Source: Rhyacichthys aspro
Lineage: Eukaryota > Chordata > Actinopteri > Gobiiformes > Rhyacichthyidae
Length of the DNA: 64,000 nucleotides
Direction of reading: 5' to 3'
Assembly: GCA_036850595.1 (NCBI GenBank)
Contig: CM072161.1
Coordinates: 8,763,905-8,827,904, forward strand
The position numbers and the translations under genes were made by a program. Below the pieces are notes generated by a model. It saw nothing but the letters and a program-made list of their open reading frames with translations. It did not search any database and was not told the origin of the DNA. Position 1 is the first letter of the stretch, and each line of letters opens with the position of its first letter. Positions 37,817 to 61,697 of this stretch are shown here, in pieces.

Positions 37817-39202
37817 CCACTCTGCTGAGAATAGAATAAAAAGCTCAAAATACTAGCATAATATAATACCTCGGCTGGGTATTAGGAGTGTACCCGGTGA
37901 ACCCTCCTCGTCCCCCCCTCCTTTCCTCGTCTCTTAGCTGATTCAAGTCGCTAACATTCATTGTAGGCGGGAATTCAACTGGACGGACAATTTATATCAA
38001 TTTAATGGACGTGACGTTTGTTATTGCCTCGAATAGGCTGAATGGTGCTTCTGAAGAAAAAAAAAATACTGTGGGAATTGAATCCCTCCAATAACGTAAC
38101 CACGTTTATTTGACATGTATGCATTCAAGTTGCTAGTAGCCTACTTTGATGATTATATATAGCTCTTGACGTACATATAGACCCTCCCACAAGTGATGTA
38201 ACTGAAAACTAGGCATCTACATAATTTACTATAAATTAAACCTCATCGCTACCCCAATAACAACCATTGTGTCAAAGTACACTAGCTTCTATAGGCTACT
38301 ATGCTGTCTGTAGTGGCCAAAAGTTCTCTCACCTAAATAAATACAGCCTATAAGTAAAACTTCCTGGTTCTTTTGAGCAGCAGATGCAGCGTGTGTTGTG
38401 CGTGTGGCGGAACGGTAGCTTCTCTGTCTGAACACTGCTTGCGGTGCTTGTGGCTAACCACATCCTCTTGTAGTTTAGAAAATAAACACTTTGTCCTCAC
38501 ACAGTAAACCACAGAGACCTCCCTGTGAGTACACTCTGACCTTCTTTCAGACCCTGTGTGTCAACAAAGATAATGAGGTGTGTAAAAAGCATGTCACGCG
38601 GTGCAACGTATTTGTCACGAAAGCATGCATGACACTGTTGGCCTGAGGGTAACAACAAGTACAGTTACAGTGAAACTTTTTTTCACTCTCACATCTTCAG
38701 TTATAAGGACATTAAGAAGAAAGATAAACAAGCCATGTCCATTCAGAGCTTTTTGGCATCTGACAACAATAAGGGAGGACTTCTTGGTTGATAGCATTAA
38801 GAAAATCAAGGCCAACCTCTGGTGTGACCTGTGTCTGTCTGAGCATGTGTGTAAAGAATATCCAAGGGTATTTTTTCTTCTCCATCTGCATTTGTCTAAG
38901 AATGGCAAGCATCAACAACACATACATAAAAAACACGTCCCAATAGTACTTCTTAGCTGGTGTTAATGTTATTTCAAGAACACTAGAGAATATATCCGAA
39001 CAAAACTTTATCTTTAAAGGTGATTTGCAACTCAAGAGTAAAGTTACATTCTTCCTTGTCTCTGTGTATTGTGTCATCCAAGGATCATGCATGGGTACAC
39101 ACGATAGAACACTTATGTTTAAAAAGCAATGGCAGTTTTTTGAATGCTTTGTAGTCAACTGAAGTTAACTGAAGTCTGATTTGTTTATTTGTTGCTTTTT
39201 AC

Positions 39203-39273
39203 CTGGTTTGGAATGCCCTTAAGACACCTCTGAAGTAGTTCACAGTCTGTCCTACTTTCACCAAAAAGATGTC
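39203..39273 (-). pseudogene. vmp1: Candidate vmp1 relic exon near the N-terminus
   Basis: This is a 71-nt minus-strand segment bounded by CTCTTACCAG and CCAG|GTAAAA. It encodes DIFLVKVGQTVNYFRGVLRA then FQT. The pattern I-x-L-x-(R/K) followed by T-(L/V)-x-YF resembles the vertebrate NIVLWRQPLITLQYF segment that precedes the first membrane helix, and the exon starts at a fitting position. It is shorter than the vertebrate exon and similarity is weak, so it could be an unrelated chance exon. Confidence 0.38.
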
Positions 39274-39741
39274 CTGGTAAGAGAAGAGTGATCCACCTTT
39301 AGTCCAACATCAGACTGTAATTAAATAAGACTGTCTCAATTAAAGACTTAGTTTCAACCCAAAATTCCCCGAGCAGGTCTGTATGTGCACGCACTGGTCG
39401 GTTTGTGTGTTGCTGCTGCTACTTCCTGCAGATTACTGGTAACTTAATCAGGCCTGTGCATGACCTAATGAGTACTTTGCTGGCATTGCTGTTGACACTG
39501 GGTGCTCATGCAAGTTCTGTTCACATCTCTCTAATGTTTGAACACATACATAACCTTGTCATTAAACACTACAGCTGAATAGAGCTATCATTTGAAAATT
39601 GCCACAAATATCCATTTCCAGTGAACTCTAGGTGTGTAGACAGAGTGTCAGGGCCCCATCTCTGTTAGGAATCTATCAGTGCAGGGAGATGGGGACTCGG
39701 ACACAAAGGTATGCAGCTCACCATCTGCTGAAATTGACAGT

Positions 39742-39742
39742 G

Positions 39743-39800
<58 letters not shown>
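39742..39800. repeat. Compound TC/AC microsatellite
   Basis: (TC)n at 39,743-39,768 runs directly into (AC)n at 39,769-39,800. It is intergenic or in a vmp1 intron, with no associated gene. Confidence 0.95.
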
Positions 39801-39802
<2 letters not shown>

Positions 39803-41498
39803 TAATCCCTCTATCCTGTGCCCTAGGTCTGGGCCCCTGGCTCCTGATTCTGGGTGTTCACACATGCACCACTGTCATGCGACACACGTCAAGGCTGCAA
39901 ATTATTCTATAGTGTGTGTGTTTGTAACAAGTCACCACATGCTTTTTACAACAGGGATAAAGTAATATGCATAGGATATTTTCTCTAAGTAGACAATATC
40001 TAACTTTGTAAAAATCAAAATTATTAGATTTTTTTTATCATCTGGCAGTACTTTGTAGCCTCGGTAACAACACCAGTGACTGTGAAAGCCACAGTAGCAG
40101 ATGATTGCGCAATCGCTTCTGCAAAACAACCCGGACCTGTTGAGTAACTCTTTTGTGAGGGACAATAAAACATCCCCAGTAAAACCTCTCCTAATTTCTG
40201 AACGATATAGCAAACATAAAAACCACAAGAGAAACTATAATTTAACAAAAAAAGATAAAAAAGCATAAAATATGTATGCCATGTGCAATATGCAGAGAGT
40301 GAACCTACCACAGGTGCTGATGAATCCACAACAACACTCAAACTCAGGAAGCTCAATGGCAATGTAGGGCAAACATACAGTATACTACCCACAAATTGCA
40401 CCATAACTTGAATGCAGGGTGTGGTAATGGAGGAGGCCGGGTTTGCCATGACGGGGGGGCTGAATAGTGCAGGCTGTCACAAGTGAGACAGAGAAAAGAC
40501 AGAAAAGGGGAAAGAGATTTCATCACTTGCCTGTCGGAACCCCCAGAGAGACGGTCTAATTAAAAGCTCTATAAATAAGTGAATGACTTTCCTGGAGCAC
40601 ACTTCTAACGCTCCTCCGTCCTCAGATGGTTTCGCACAGAGAGTGAATCGGTTGCATTTGGGCAAAGAGACCTCAGCTAATTCTCAAAGTGTCAGAAAAA
40701 AAACCTCCTGAGGACATTATATTTTTTAGGTCACACTGTAAGTACACGAGGACCTCAATCAGCAAGCTTGCTGGAGGACTTAAGTGGGAGAAGCACTTCA
40801 CAGTCTATTCCCGCTGGTGAAAGAGAATGCTATGGTTGGGCTTGAAACAACTGGTTTTTACACACCATTAACAAAAGAATCACACAACACTACATATCCA
40901 CCCACAAACTTTAAGATGGCAACAATCTAAGCAAAGTGGCCAGTGATGGTGCATGAAAAACAATAGTAAAAGACAGATCAGTTATATCCTGTGGTGTCTT
41001 GACCACAAATTGCTGACATGTAGTTGGGCATTGGGTTTAAGAGAAAGCCATTGTCAAACAATTGATAGACGCAGAGTGTTGTCAGTAAGGTTACATAAGC
41101 ATATATTGTGTTTTGCCTTATTTTATTGATTTAAAATATTCCAAAGTCCTGAAATGTAGCTCATTGAGAAAAGGATAGAAAATATTTTGGAAAAATACTG
41201 AGCCACTCTCCAGCCAGCTGACAGCGATCTGACTTCTCAGTTTACTTGAAGTACGTTAGGTGATATTTATTACATAACACATGGGCAGACTCCTGGCAGC
41301 TTACACTGGTTTGGTTATATCACACTTAATGACACACAATGGAGCCTGGCTGTAAATATAAGAAATAAACTGCACTTTTCAAATCAACCTGTTGCCTTGG
41401 TTACACAAAGGAATCCTGTGACCCAATGTGGAATTGAATTTTTAAAGGCAGTCTGAGGCAGGTTTCACTCAGAAGCTCACAAGAGTGCACAAGAAAAG

Positions 41499-43423
41499 AT
41501 GTCTGAAAATTTAGATCTCCGCGAAATCGAGGCAGCAAGAGGCCACAAAGTCGGAGTGCGTTTCATCAAACTGGAAGAGATACACGATGTCTCGGAGGAA
41601 CAGTCAGAAGAACAAATTACGTAAGCAAGCAAAGGATGAAAAGGTGATTGATATTGACTGATAGTTAGAGAGATCAGTTATAAATGTGATTGTGTTTGCA
41701 GTAAACAGGCAGAACTGAGGATCAGACTGCGCCAAGCTATGACTAGTCAGAGACAGGAGAGGGAGCTCTACGACCACATGCTGGAGCAAGGGCAGGAAAT
41801 TGAAATTCAGATAAAGGAGCTGACAGCTGAAAATAAGTCTCTTGTCAGCCATGTAAAGGAGTAAGATACCAGAGTTTTTGTACTGCTTTTGATGTACAGA
41901 ATAGGCACATTTGTGTAACACAGGCTACATCATTTCTCATATACATTATATATATATTATATATAGGCTTAAGCAGAAGGTTACACATATAAAGAAGCGA
42001 AGACAAGAAAAGGATGAGGAAGACGCCAAACCCCAGAGGATTTCTTCAGAGCTGATAAAGATTGTTATGAACCAGACAGTTTATATAAGCAATATGGTCA
42101 GTAGCCTGCTTGATCTTTTTCATCACTATACTGTGTTCAGTAGGCTATATTTTCATACTGATGCAGTATTACCTCATGTTATCAACTTTGATGGCCATTG
42201 TTTTTGCAGGAAAAGGACATCAGGGAACTCTGGGAGCAGACAAGCAATTTGAGAGCTGACGTAAGGCCATACCACTTTCCTGTCTTTCAGTATTTCTCTC
42301 CATTAAAAAAAAGTGAATTGTATGTTTTTTATTTCCTTTAGCGAGATCGACTCGTTGCTCTGAAAAAGAAAACTCAACAAACAGTTCTCACACACACAGC
42401 AGATGAGGTGGCACTTAAGGTAAAAACCCTCTGTGGTTTTTTTCATCCTAGTGTTTAATTTATTGACTTATCTATCTAAACAACACTTTGCTGTTTAAGC
42501 TCCAACTGTACGATCTCAAGGGAGCCATTTGTGAAAAGGATGATCAAATACAAAAGGTACTTGTGAACGTTTATCTGTAATAATGTACACATAATGTACA
42601 TGTATATAAATCTAAATTGATGATCTTTTTTAGACTTGCTTGGATTTAAAGGCTGCATTTAGCAAGATCAGTGACTGCAACATCAGCAAAGAGCTCACCC
42701 TGGATTGCAAGAATATTTTTGATGAGTTGATGAACAGACAAAGCCACATAATGTAAATGTCTGCCCTACTTTCATGTTACATTCCAAGCATTTCGGTGTG
42801 ATGTCATGATAAAGTGTGTACAGTTTCTGTTGCTTTATGTTTTATTTGGTCTCACAGTTGTAAGCTGAAGTCATGTATGGAAAGACAGACCTTTATCGAA
42901 GCAGTCCCGCAGATACTGGAATATGCACCAGTAAGTATAACATTTTTCACAACTTCATGGAGGGACTGACTGACAAAGTGACTGAAATGAATTATAACGC
43001 TGCTCTGTGTTTTTTTTTTTTTTTGTAGGTTGTCATTTATGAAAACCTGGACAAGAAGAGCCTCAAGACAGCAAGGTAATCAGGTCATGGTGCATCGAAA
43101 GTGTAGGGTCTATGTTTGAAACAATCCTACAAACAAAAAATTATTTAACTTGTTGTCTAGACCATAAATGCATTTCGACATCTCCACTCTAACATTTGCT
43201 ACTCTTCATTTCTTGCTGGCTTTTGCATAGGTTCAGTCATCTTAGTGCTTGGGGCATTTTGAAGGCACCAGGAACTATTACCTTGTGTGCCCTGTGTGTG
43301 CTGATGTTCATGGCAAACCTGGTACCTGTCTGCAGCAGCCCTGACTATGACCTCTGGACCATCTTCTTTGAGTTTCTGGAGACTTATGGCGAGGTCGAAC
43401 TGGCGCTTCCTTCTGTATTATAG
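41499..43423 (+). CDS. Coiled-coil protein with C-terminal membrane anchor, TMCO5-like
   Basis: A ten-exon gene with every junction in phase: 41499-41620, 41702-41860, 41967-42096, 42210-42260, 42342-42419, 42500-42556, 42634-42752, 42858-42930, 43029-43075 and 43231-43423. Together these give 1,029 nt, or 342 residues. The start is MSENLDLREIEAARG. The middle is charged and heptad-like (for example ERELYDHMLEQGQEIEIQIK). One hydrophobic segment near the C-terminus (ITLCALCVLMFMANLVPVC) looks like a membrane anchor. The ending (YDLWTIFFEFLE, then LALPSVL) resembles the LW-FF-E-LP ending of TMCO5A. The ENKSLVSHVKELKQKVT stretch resembles its NKTLV--I-ELQQKLT stretch. Mammalian TMCO5 genes are mainly expressed in testis; the molecular role is unclear. 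A TATA-like TTTTTAAAG lies about 55 nt before the ATG and AATAAA at 43462-43467. No lesion seen. Gene structure is firm; family name is tentative. Confidence 0.85.
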
Positions 43424-43461
43424 CCAACAGGAGGGCGTTGATTTAAGAACCAATATCTGAA

Positions 43462-43467
43462 AATAAA
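43462..43467 (+). terminator. Polyadenylation signal of the TMCO5-like gene
   Basis: AATAAA 39 nt after the TAG stop. It is a canonical hexamer at a plausible distance and implies a very short 3' UTR. Confidence 0.6.
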
Positions 43468-44084
43468 CCACACAGCATGACATGTGTTGCATCTTTATTT
43501 CTGCTATAATTTACTACTTTACTTTCTTTTATATTGGCTACACTATTTGAAACAAAATATGCCTAAATTGGAACCAACTTTAAAATGGATTTCATCTGAA
43601 TTCTGAATATCATAATGAGTTAGACTTACCCAGACATTCTGCTGAAATTGATTCCACTCACAGGAAACTGTGACCTTGTAATCTAACAAATTAGATGATT
43701 TTTAACCACCTGACATTAAACATTCCAGTCTAAATAAAAGTGAAATGTAACAGTCTAAAAACATAATATTAAATAGGGTTGCTAAGTGAAATTTTAAAAG
43801 CATGTTAAGGAGGAAGGCCAAAGACAGTTAAAAACATTTTTATCTATTTAAAAATTCAATTTATATATTATATTTAGAGGCTTTGCATTGTCATTGTTTA
43901 TTATTCTGTTACTGTTATATATCCTTTAGGCATTCAGTCCTCCCCTCTGTTGTTGGGCCCGACCAAACTCTTCCAATATAAGACGACTTTTTAATGTCAT
44001 ATAATACATTTTATTTATTAGGTGCCTTTCTGGGCACTCAAGGTCGAATCCAGGAAAGGGGAGGAGGAAATATATACCTCCTCC

Positions 44085-46430
44085 CCTGCAAACACTCAAG
44101 AAGCCTTAATTTCCTTGAACACGGAAAAGGTGGAGTGGCCCTATCTGTTTTACACTGTAAAAAAATTTGGTTTTGGTGCAAAATTCATTTCCTGGATTCG
44201 GCTGCTCTACTCAGACCCACATGCATCAGTCAGGACAAATAATGTTCAATGTGATTATTTTCGTCTTAGCCGCTCTACAAGGCAGGGCTGTCCAATGAGT
44301 CCTCTGTTATTTGCCTTAGCAATTGAACCCCTTGCAATAGCCCTTAGGTCCAACCCTGAAATAAAAGGAATTCATAGAAATGGGGTTGAAACGAAAATTT
44401 CCTTGTATGCCGATGATCTGCTCTTGTACATTTCAGACTTGAGCTCCTCTGTGACAGCAACTCTGACCATATTACAAGAATTTGGCTAACTCTCAGGCTA
44501 CAAGTTGAATCTCAACAAAAGTGAATTGTTTCCAGTTAATGATTCTATTGGTAACTTCCCCCTACACACTTTGCCATTTAAGATTGCCCATCACAGTTTC
44601 ACTTATTTAGGTATTCAGGTCACCCAGAGGTTCGATGAGCTTTTTGGTGCTAACTTTTCTCCCGTACTATGCGTATTAAGGAAGACACTGATCGCTGGTT
44701 GGTGCTTGTCCTCTCTCTGGTTGCCCGTATTAATTGTGTTAAAATGAATGTCCTTCCGCACTTCTCCTATTTGTTTCAGTTTTTCTATTTGCATCATGGT
44801 TTTTCTTACACAGTCCTTTTACTGTTTGACAGTAGTATTCGAGAGTATCTTTGGGACAGGAAAACCCCTCGTTTGCATATTGAATATTTGCAAAAGTCTA
44901 AAGTTTAATTTTAGGTACTATTATTGGGCCTGTAATATTTGAATTTTCAGATATTGGCTACAATTTGATGACTCATCTTTTCCGGCCTGGCTTGCGATGG
45001 AGGCCAACTCTGTTGAACCAGTCTCTCTGGCAGCCTTGCTTCACGCGCATATCAAGTCTTCGTCTACCTCTTATACTGGCAACGTGATAATTAAAACTTC
45101 TTTAAAGATCTGGGTTCAATTTAGACGACACTTCGGTTTGCAGTCCTTTTTTTATATGCTCCTTTGGTGGCTAACCATGTTTTTCCGCCCTCTTTTGTAG
45201 ACAGTGTGTTTATGTTGTGGTTTAGGATGGGTATTAAATCCTTTAAGGACCTGTTTATTGATAACATATTTGCCTCCTTTCAACAACAAGTTTGGCCTCC
45301 CCCATAACCACTTTTTTAGGTATCTACGGGTACGCAGCTTCGCCAGTAATATGTTCTCATCCTTGCCTAATTCCCCTGGTGATTCTTCTCTAGATGGCTT
45401 TTTTCAACCTGTCCCTACTCTGAAGGATACAGTCTCTGTCAATTACAATCGGATAAACTTTATTCGCCCACTAGGGGACTGTCCCGTTAAGAGTATTTGG
45501 GAGGAAAATCTGGGAGAGAGTATTTCGGAGGAGCTTTGGTCACAGATTTTGTTGCTGGTACACAAATCCTCTATTTGTGCCAGACATATATAAAGTATTG
45601 CATCAGGTTTATTATACCAAGGCTCGTTTGGCCAAAATTTACCCCAAAAAAACCCCACCAAATTGTGACAGGTGCCAACACTCACCTGCTGATTTAATAT
45701 AAATGTTCTGGCTTTGTCCTCAACTTTATAATTATTGGGCCAAGGTTTTCTCTATTTTGTCTGACGTCATTGGTAACACTATTGCACCCAATCCTTTAAG
45801 AGCTTTGTTTGGGGTGGTGCCTCCTCAGCTAAATTTCTCTTCCTCCCAAAAGATGGTATTGGCTTTCATGACTCTCCTTGCACGTCATGTTATATTAATG
45901 AAATGGAAATCTCTGCAACCACCTTCTTATGCCCACTGGCTGCAAGATGTCCTTCATTTTTTGAAATTAGAAAAAATACGCCTCACTCTGAGGGATTCCC
46001 CTGATAAATTCTCTTGCATACGGGTCCTTTGTTTTTAGTTTTTAAAAGGGTTGGACTTTCCCCACATTCCAGACTAAACTATAACTACTTTTTGATGCAT
46101 ATTGCTGGTAACGCTCTCACTATTAGATCAGGCTTCTTTGTCAGTGACTACTGTATTCCTTGGCACTTTTTTTCTCTTCTTTTTGTCATTTTTTGTGGTT
46201 GATTGTGTATACTGTGTCCGTTTTTCCACATTGTATGGGTACACTGTTATTATCGATGGTGCTTTTTTCGTCTGCTGCGAGTTTGTGTGTGTATTTGTTT
46301 GAGAGGGGGATTGTTCTTGTTCTGTTAGGTTCTTAGGTTTCAAATTGGTACTTGTAAAATATATATTGTATGTCTGCGTTTTGATATACTTTGTACCTCA
46401 AAAATTAATAAACAATGTTGGAAAAATTGT
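44085..46430 (+). mobile_element. 5'-truncated L1-type LINE, inactive
   Basis: This is a remnant of an L1-clade retrotransposon ORF2. The reverse transcriptase region reads VEWPYLFYTVKKFGFG, then STRQGCPMSPLLFALAIEPL, then the YADD catalytic box at 44406-44417. The C-terminal domain is recognisable at 45,204-45,593 (KFGLP, then HFFRYLRVRSF). There are defects throughout: about 12 nt missing at the KAFDR motif near 44,125, a TAA at about 44,487 after LQEFG, and frame changes near 44,665 and beyond. The endonuclease and ORF1 are missing. The 3' end carries AATAAA at about 46,410. It fills the space between the TMCO5-like gene and ptrh2 and ends about 60 nt before the ptrh2 promoter signals. The left edge is approximate. 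Confidence 0.85.
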
Positions 46431-46489
46431 GCTATTTCTTAATGGATTTAAAAAAAATTTATTTCTTTTATTTCCTTGCTGTTTATGCC

Positions 46490-46590
46490 TAGCGATACGT
46501 CATCAAAATGCGTCTGACAGTGCGCCAATGACGCTTCCTACCCTCACGTTGCCAACAAGTCGAGGCGACCGGTAGGCAAGGAAATCTGTA
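46490..46590 (+). promoter_or_regulatory. ptrh2: Candidate ptrh2 promoter and first exon
   Basis: This GC-richer patch lies just after the LINE. It contains a CRE-like TACGTCA (46496-46502), GACGCTTCCT (ETS-like) and a possible donor ACCG|GTAGGC near 46,570. The coding exon begins after an acceptor TTTGTGCAG at about 46,936, so a non-coding first exon and an intron of about 370 nt are likely. This is inferred from motifs only. Confidence 0.4.
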
Positions 46591-46946
46591 GTTAACTGTA
46601 AGTCTTCAAATGAAATTAGTACTAATATGGTCATCTTTGACATTAAGGAAAGCTGACAAAATATAACAATGCATTTGAAGCTCTGTAGACATTTAACTGT
46701 TGCGTCTTTAACAGTCTCCTTTTTGCTCAGAGGCGGGAAGCTAACATTAGCTGGTTTGCAAACTGCAATTTAATGTTGAACTTTAAATTGCAGTTAAAAG
46801 CTTCGTCGCTCTGTAACATAATACTATGCCATCTTAAATTGCCAATTTTAAATGGTTTAGTGTGAAGTGAAATTTATACATCATAATTAATAATCCATTA
46901 TGAATAATACCTTGTACATTGTTGTCATTTGTGCAGGTTCAGCAGA

Positions 46947-47456
46947 ATGGACTTAATCTATAGCCCGCTGGGCTTGGGTGTAGTCGCAGGTTGTGGGCTC
47001 ATCCTCGGCTGGTACCTCAGGGGTCGTTTCGCCCCAGCCTCTAAAAGTATAGCCGCAGCGATGGCAAACAGCCCAGGAGAAGCCATTGTGATGGGAGAAG
47101 GAGGGGAATTCAAGATGATTCTGGTTGTGCGAAATGATCTGAAGATGGGCAAAGGGAAAGTAGCAGCTCAGTGCTCCCATGCTGCTGTATCGGCGTACAA
47201 ACAGGTCCAACGCAGGAACCCAGAGCTGCTTAAACAGTGGGAGTACTGCGGCCAGCCCAAGGTGGTGGTGAAAGCCCCAGATGAAGAAACCCTTATTGAT
47301 CTTCTGGACCGGGCCAAAGAAATGGGACTTCCCGTTAGCTTAATTCAGGACGCAGGCCGGACTCAAATAGCACCAGGTTCACGCACAGTGCTGGGTATTG
47401 GTCCAGGCCCAGCTGATCTGGTTGACATGGTCACAGGAGAGTTGAAGCTCTACTAA
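46947..47456 (+). CDS. ptrh2: Peptidyl-tRNA hydrolase 2, mitochondrial
   Basis: PTRH2 (Bit1) is an archaeal/eukaryotic Pth2-type hydrolase that frees tRNA from peptidyl-tRNA. It sits on the mitochondrial outer membrane and also takes part in anoikis signalling. The single coding exon encodes 169 residues. Residues about 8-26 (LGLGVVAGCGLILGWYLRG) form the membrane anchor. The catalytic domain follows from KMILVVRNDLKMGKGKVAAQ with CSHAA, then EYCGQPKVVVKAPDEETL, and QDAGRTQIAPGS with GIGPGP, ending in LKLY. All motif residues are present. The ATG at 46947 is chosen because the frame upstream has no other ATG and an acceptor site lies between 46929 and the ATG. The gene is convergent with cltc and in the conserved CLTC-PTRH2-VMP1 order. 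Confidence 0.97.
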   Translation: MDLIYSPLGLGVVAGCGLILGWYLRGRFAPASKSIAAAMANSPGEAIVMGEGGEFKMILVVRNDLKMGKGKVAAQCSHAAVSAYKQVQRRNPELLKQWEYCGQPKVVVKAPDEETLIDLLDRAKEMGLPVSLIQDAGRTQIAPGSRTVLGIGPGPADLVDMVTGELKLY

Positions 47457-47688
47457 CACTTGACTTACTATGCCAACAATAATTCTGTTAGTGTAGAGTT
47501 TCAGGTGTTATTTGTATAACACAGTCAAACATTGTAGTCACCAGCAAGCTTTTGAAAGTACAAATTAGTGTTTGAGTGTAATGGCTCTGACAATTATGTA
47601 AAGAACTATTTTGCAGACCCAACATGTATACAATTCTTTTGTGAAAGGCCTGTAAAAGTCTGGACTTGGCAGTTTTCCCAAAGTTGAT

Positions 47689-47694
47689 AATAAA
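47689..47694 (+). terminator. ptrh2: ptrh2 polyadenylation signal
   Basis: AATAAA about 230 nt after the ptrh2 stop codon, the first canonical hexamer on this strand. The convergent cltc transcript has a candidate signal (TTTATT on plus) at 48,141-48,146, so the two 3' ends need not overlap. Confidence 0.6.
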
Positions 47695-49174
47695 TTAAGA
47701 CACGCGTTACATTTTCTATTCTAATTGTATTCTAGCAGTATAAGAATAAGGAATGTCACTTCAGACTTATATGGTCATGCAACCTAAATATTTTTCTAAG
47801 TAAACTCAGTACAAAATTAAAAATAATTGTAAAACATTTTATCAGTCATCTTTACAGTTTGTCTACAAATCCCCAGTTTTCTGAGAATTGAGGCCCTTGA
47901 TGAAGTTATTGCCACCAGCAGAGTGTGCTAATGTAAAATTCAGTGCCAACATCTGTCCTGAGTATCTGGTAAATAGCTAGATTATCTTTATTAAGGGAAG
48001 TGTGTTCTGCTAGCTTGGCCAGCCATTCCAATTTTTTTCTATTCTACACAAAGAATGTCTTTACTTTGCTAAGTTAGTGAATTGAATCTGGCTCGCCTTC
48101 CTTAAAAAGATAGCAAATGAACTCTGACAAACAAGAAGCCTTTATTTTTTAAGTGGAAAACAAAACCGCTGTTTCATTTCATTATAATCCTGATTATGCA
48201 CAATCAAGTATAAGTGCACAATTTTATTCTAAAGTAATTCATCAGATAAGAATATAAGTTCAAAGTTAATAATTGATTTTCTGTATACACGCAAGCCTTT
48301 GATAAAAACTTCATATTACCACAAGTCCTGTGACATTGTTCCTGAAATGAATGAGTGGGTCAACTGAAAAGGTTAAAAGCAATCCTAAATGAGACAGAGG
48401 TTTTTAGAAATCCTTCCTGCACCCAGACAACAGACACATGTAATATCCAGCAGAAACAAACTACAGCAAAATGGAGCTGGAGCATGAGTCAAAGACAAAC
48501 AGATCTGTAGTCCCTGCTGAAGTGGAATGTTCCCACGTACAAGCAGTATTTAAAGCACATTGAAATTTAAACGCAGATGCACTGGGATATCTTGCATAGG
48601 CTTTGCTATGTTAAAATACCTATGTGTTCTCTTAACAGCCCTGAACAGAGTGTTGGAACGAGCTGGTAAAACGTAGTGTTTCAGGATTATGGTTTTGGAA
48701 GCGGCAGTTTTATGTTCAAATACAGAGTGACAAGTTGTCTGAATATACAATAATTAAATGAATTTTACAGGCAGACAGAAAAAGCTGCTCACACATCAAA
48801 AGGAGGTTCTACATTTCTTCTCACTACAGAGTGCAAATCAGATGCTTCACAACAGACCTTTTTTGACTGAAGAGGACTAGCTCTTCCAATCACCCCCTCC
48901 CCATTGTATACAAACCATTTCCCATTCAACAAATGACAAAAGAAAAATAATCTAGTCAGTATGGAATGTGAGAAAATTAATCTTTTGTGATTTACTTAAG
49001 TTTGACAACAGAAATAAAAAAGTCCTTCATAGCAAAAGGGGTGAAGTAAAAAATAAAAAAGTGATGGTATTATCTTCTGTATGCTGAAAAGGCATTAAAG
49101 AGAGGTCTGGTGAAGGACTGTGGGCAATGGATGGATGGTAGCTCCAGCCTGCTTGGAGAGTTTAAGGTTGGGCT

Positions 49175-61697
<12,523 letters not shown>

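Noticed and set aside
38615..38908. Minus-strand frame with a hydrophobic run (LFIFLLNVLI) that might be the missing vmp1 membrane exon
   Set aside because: Similarity is limited to hydrophobic residues, there is no matching splice frame, and flanking residues do not fit.
46929..46946. An upstream start for ptrh2 giving six more residues
   Set aside because: The codon is TTG and an intron acceptor (TTTGTGCAG) lies in this stretch; the ATG at 46947 gives the family's usual N-terminal anchor.
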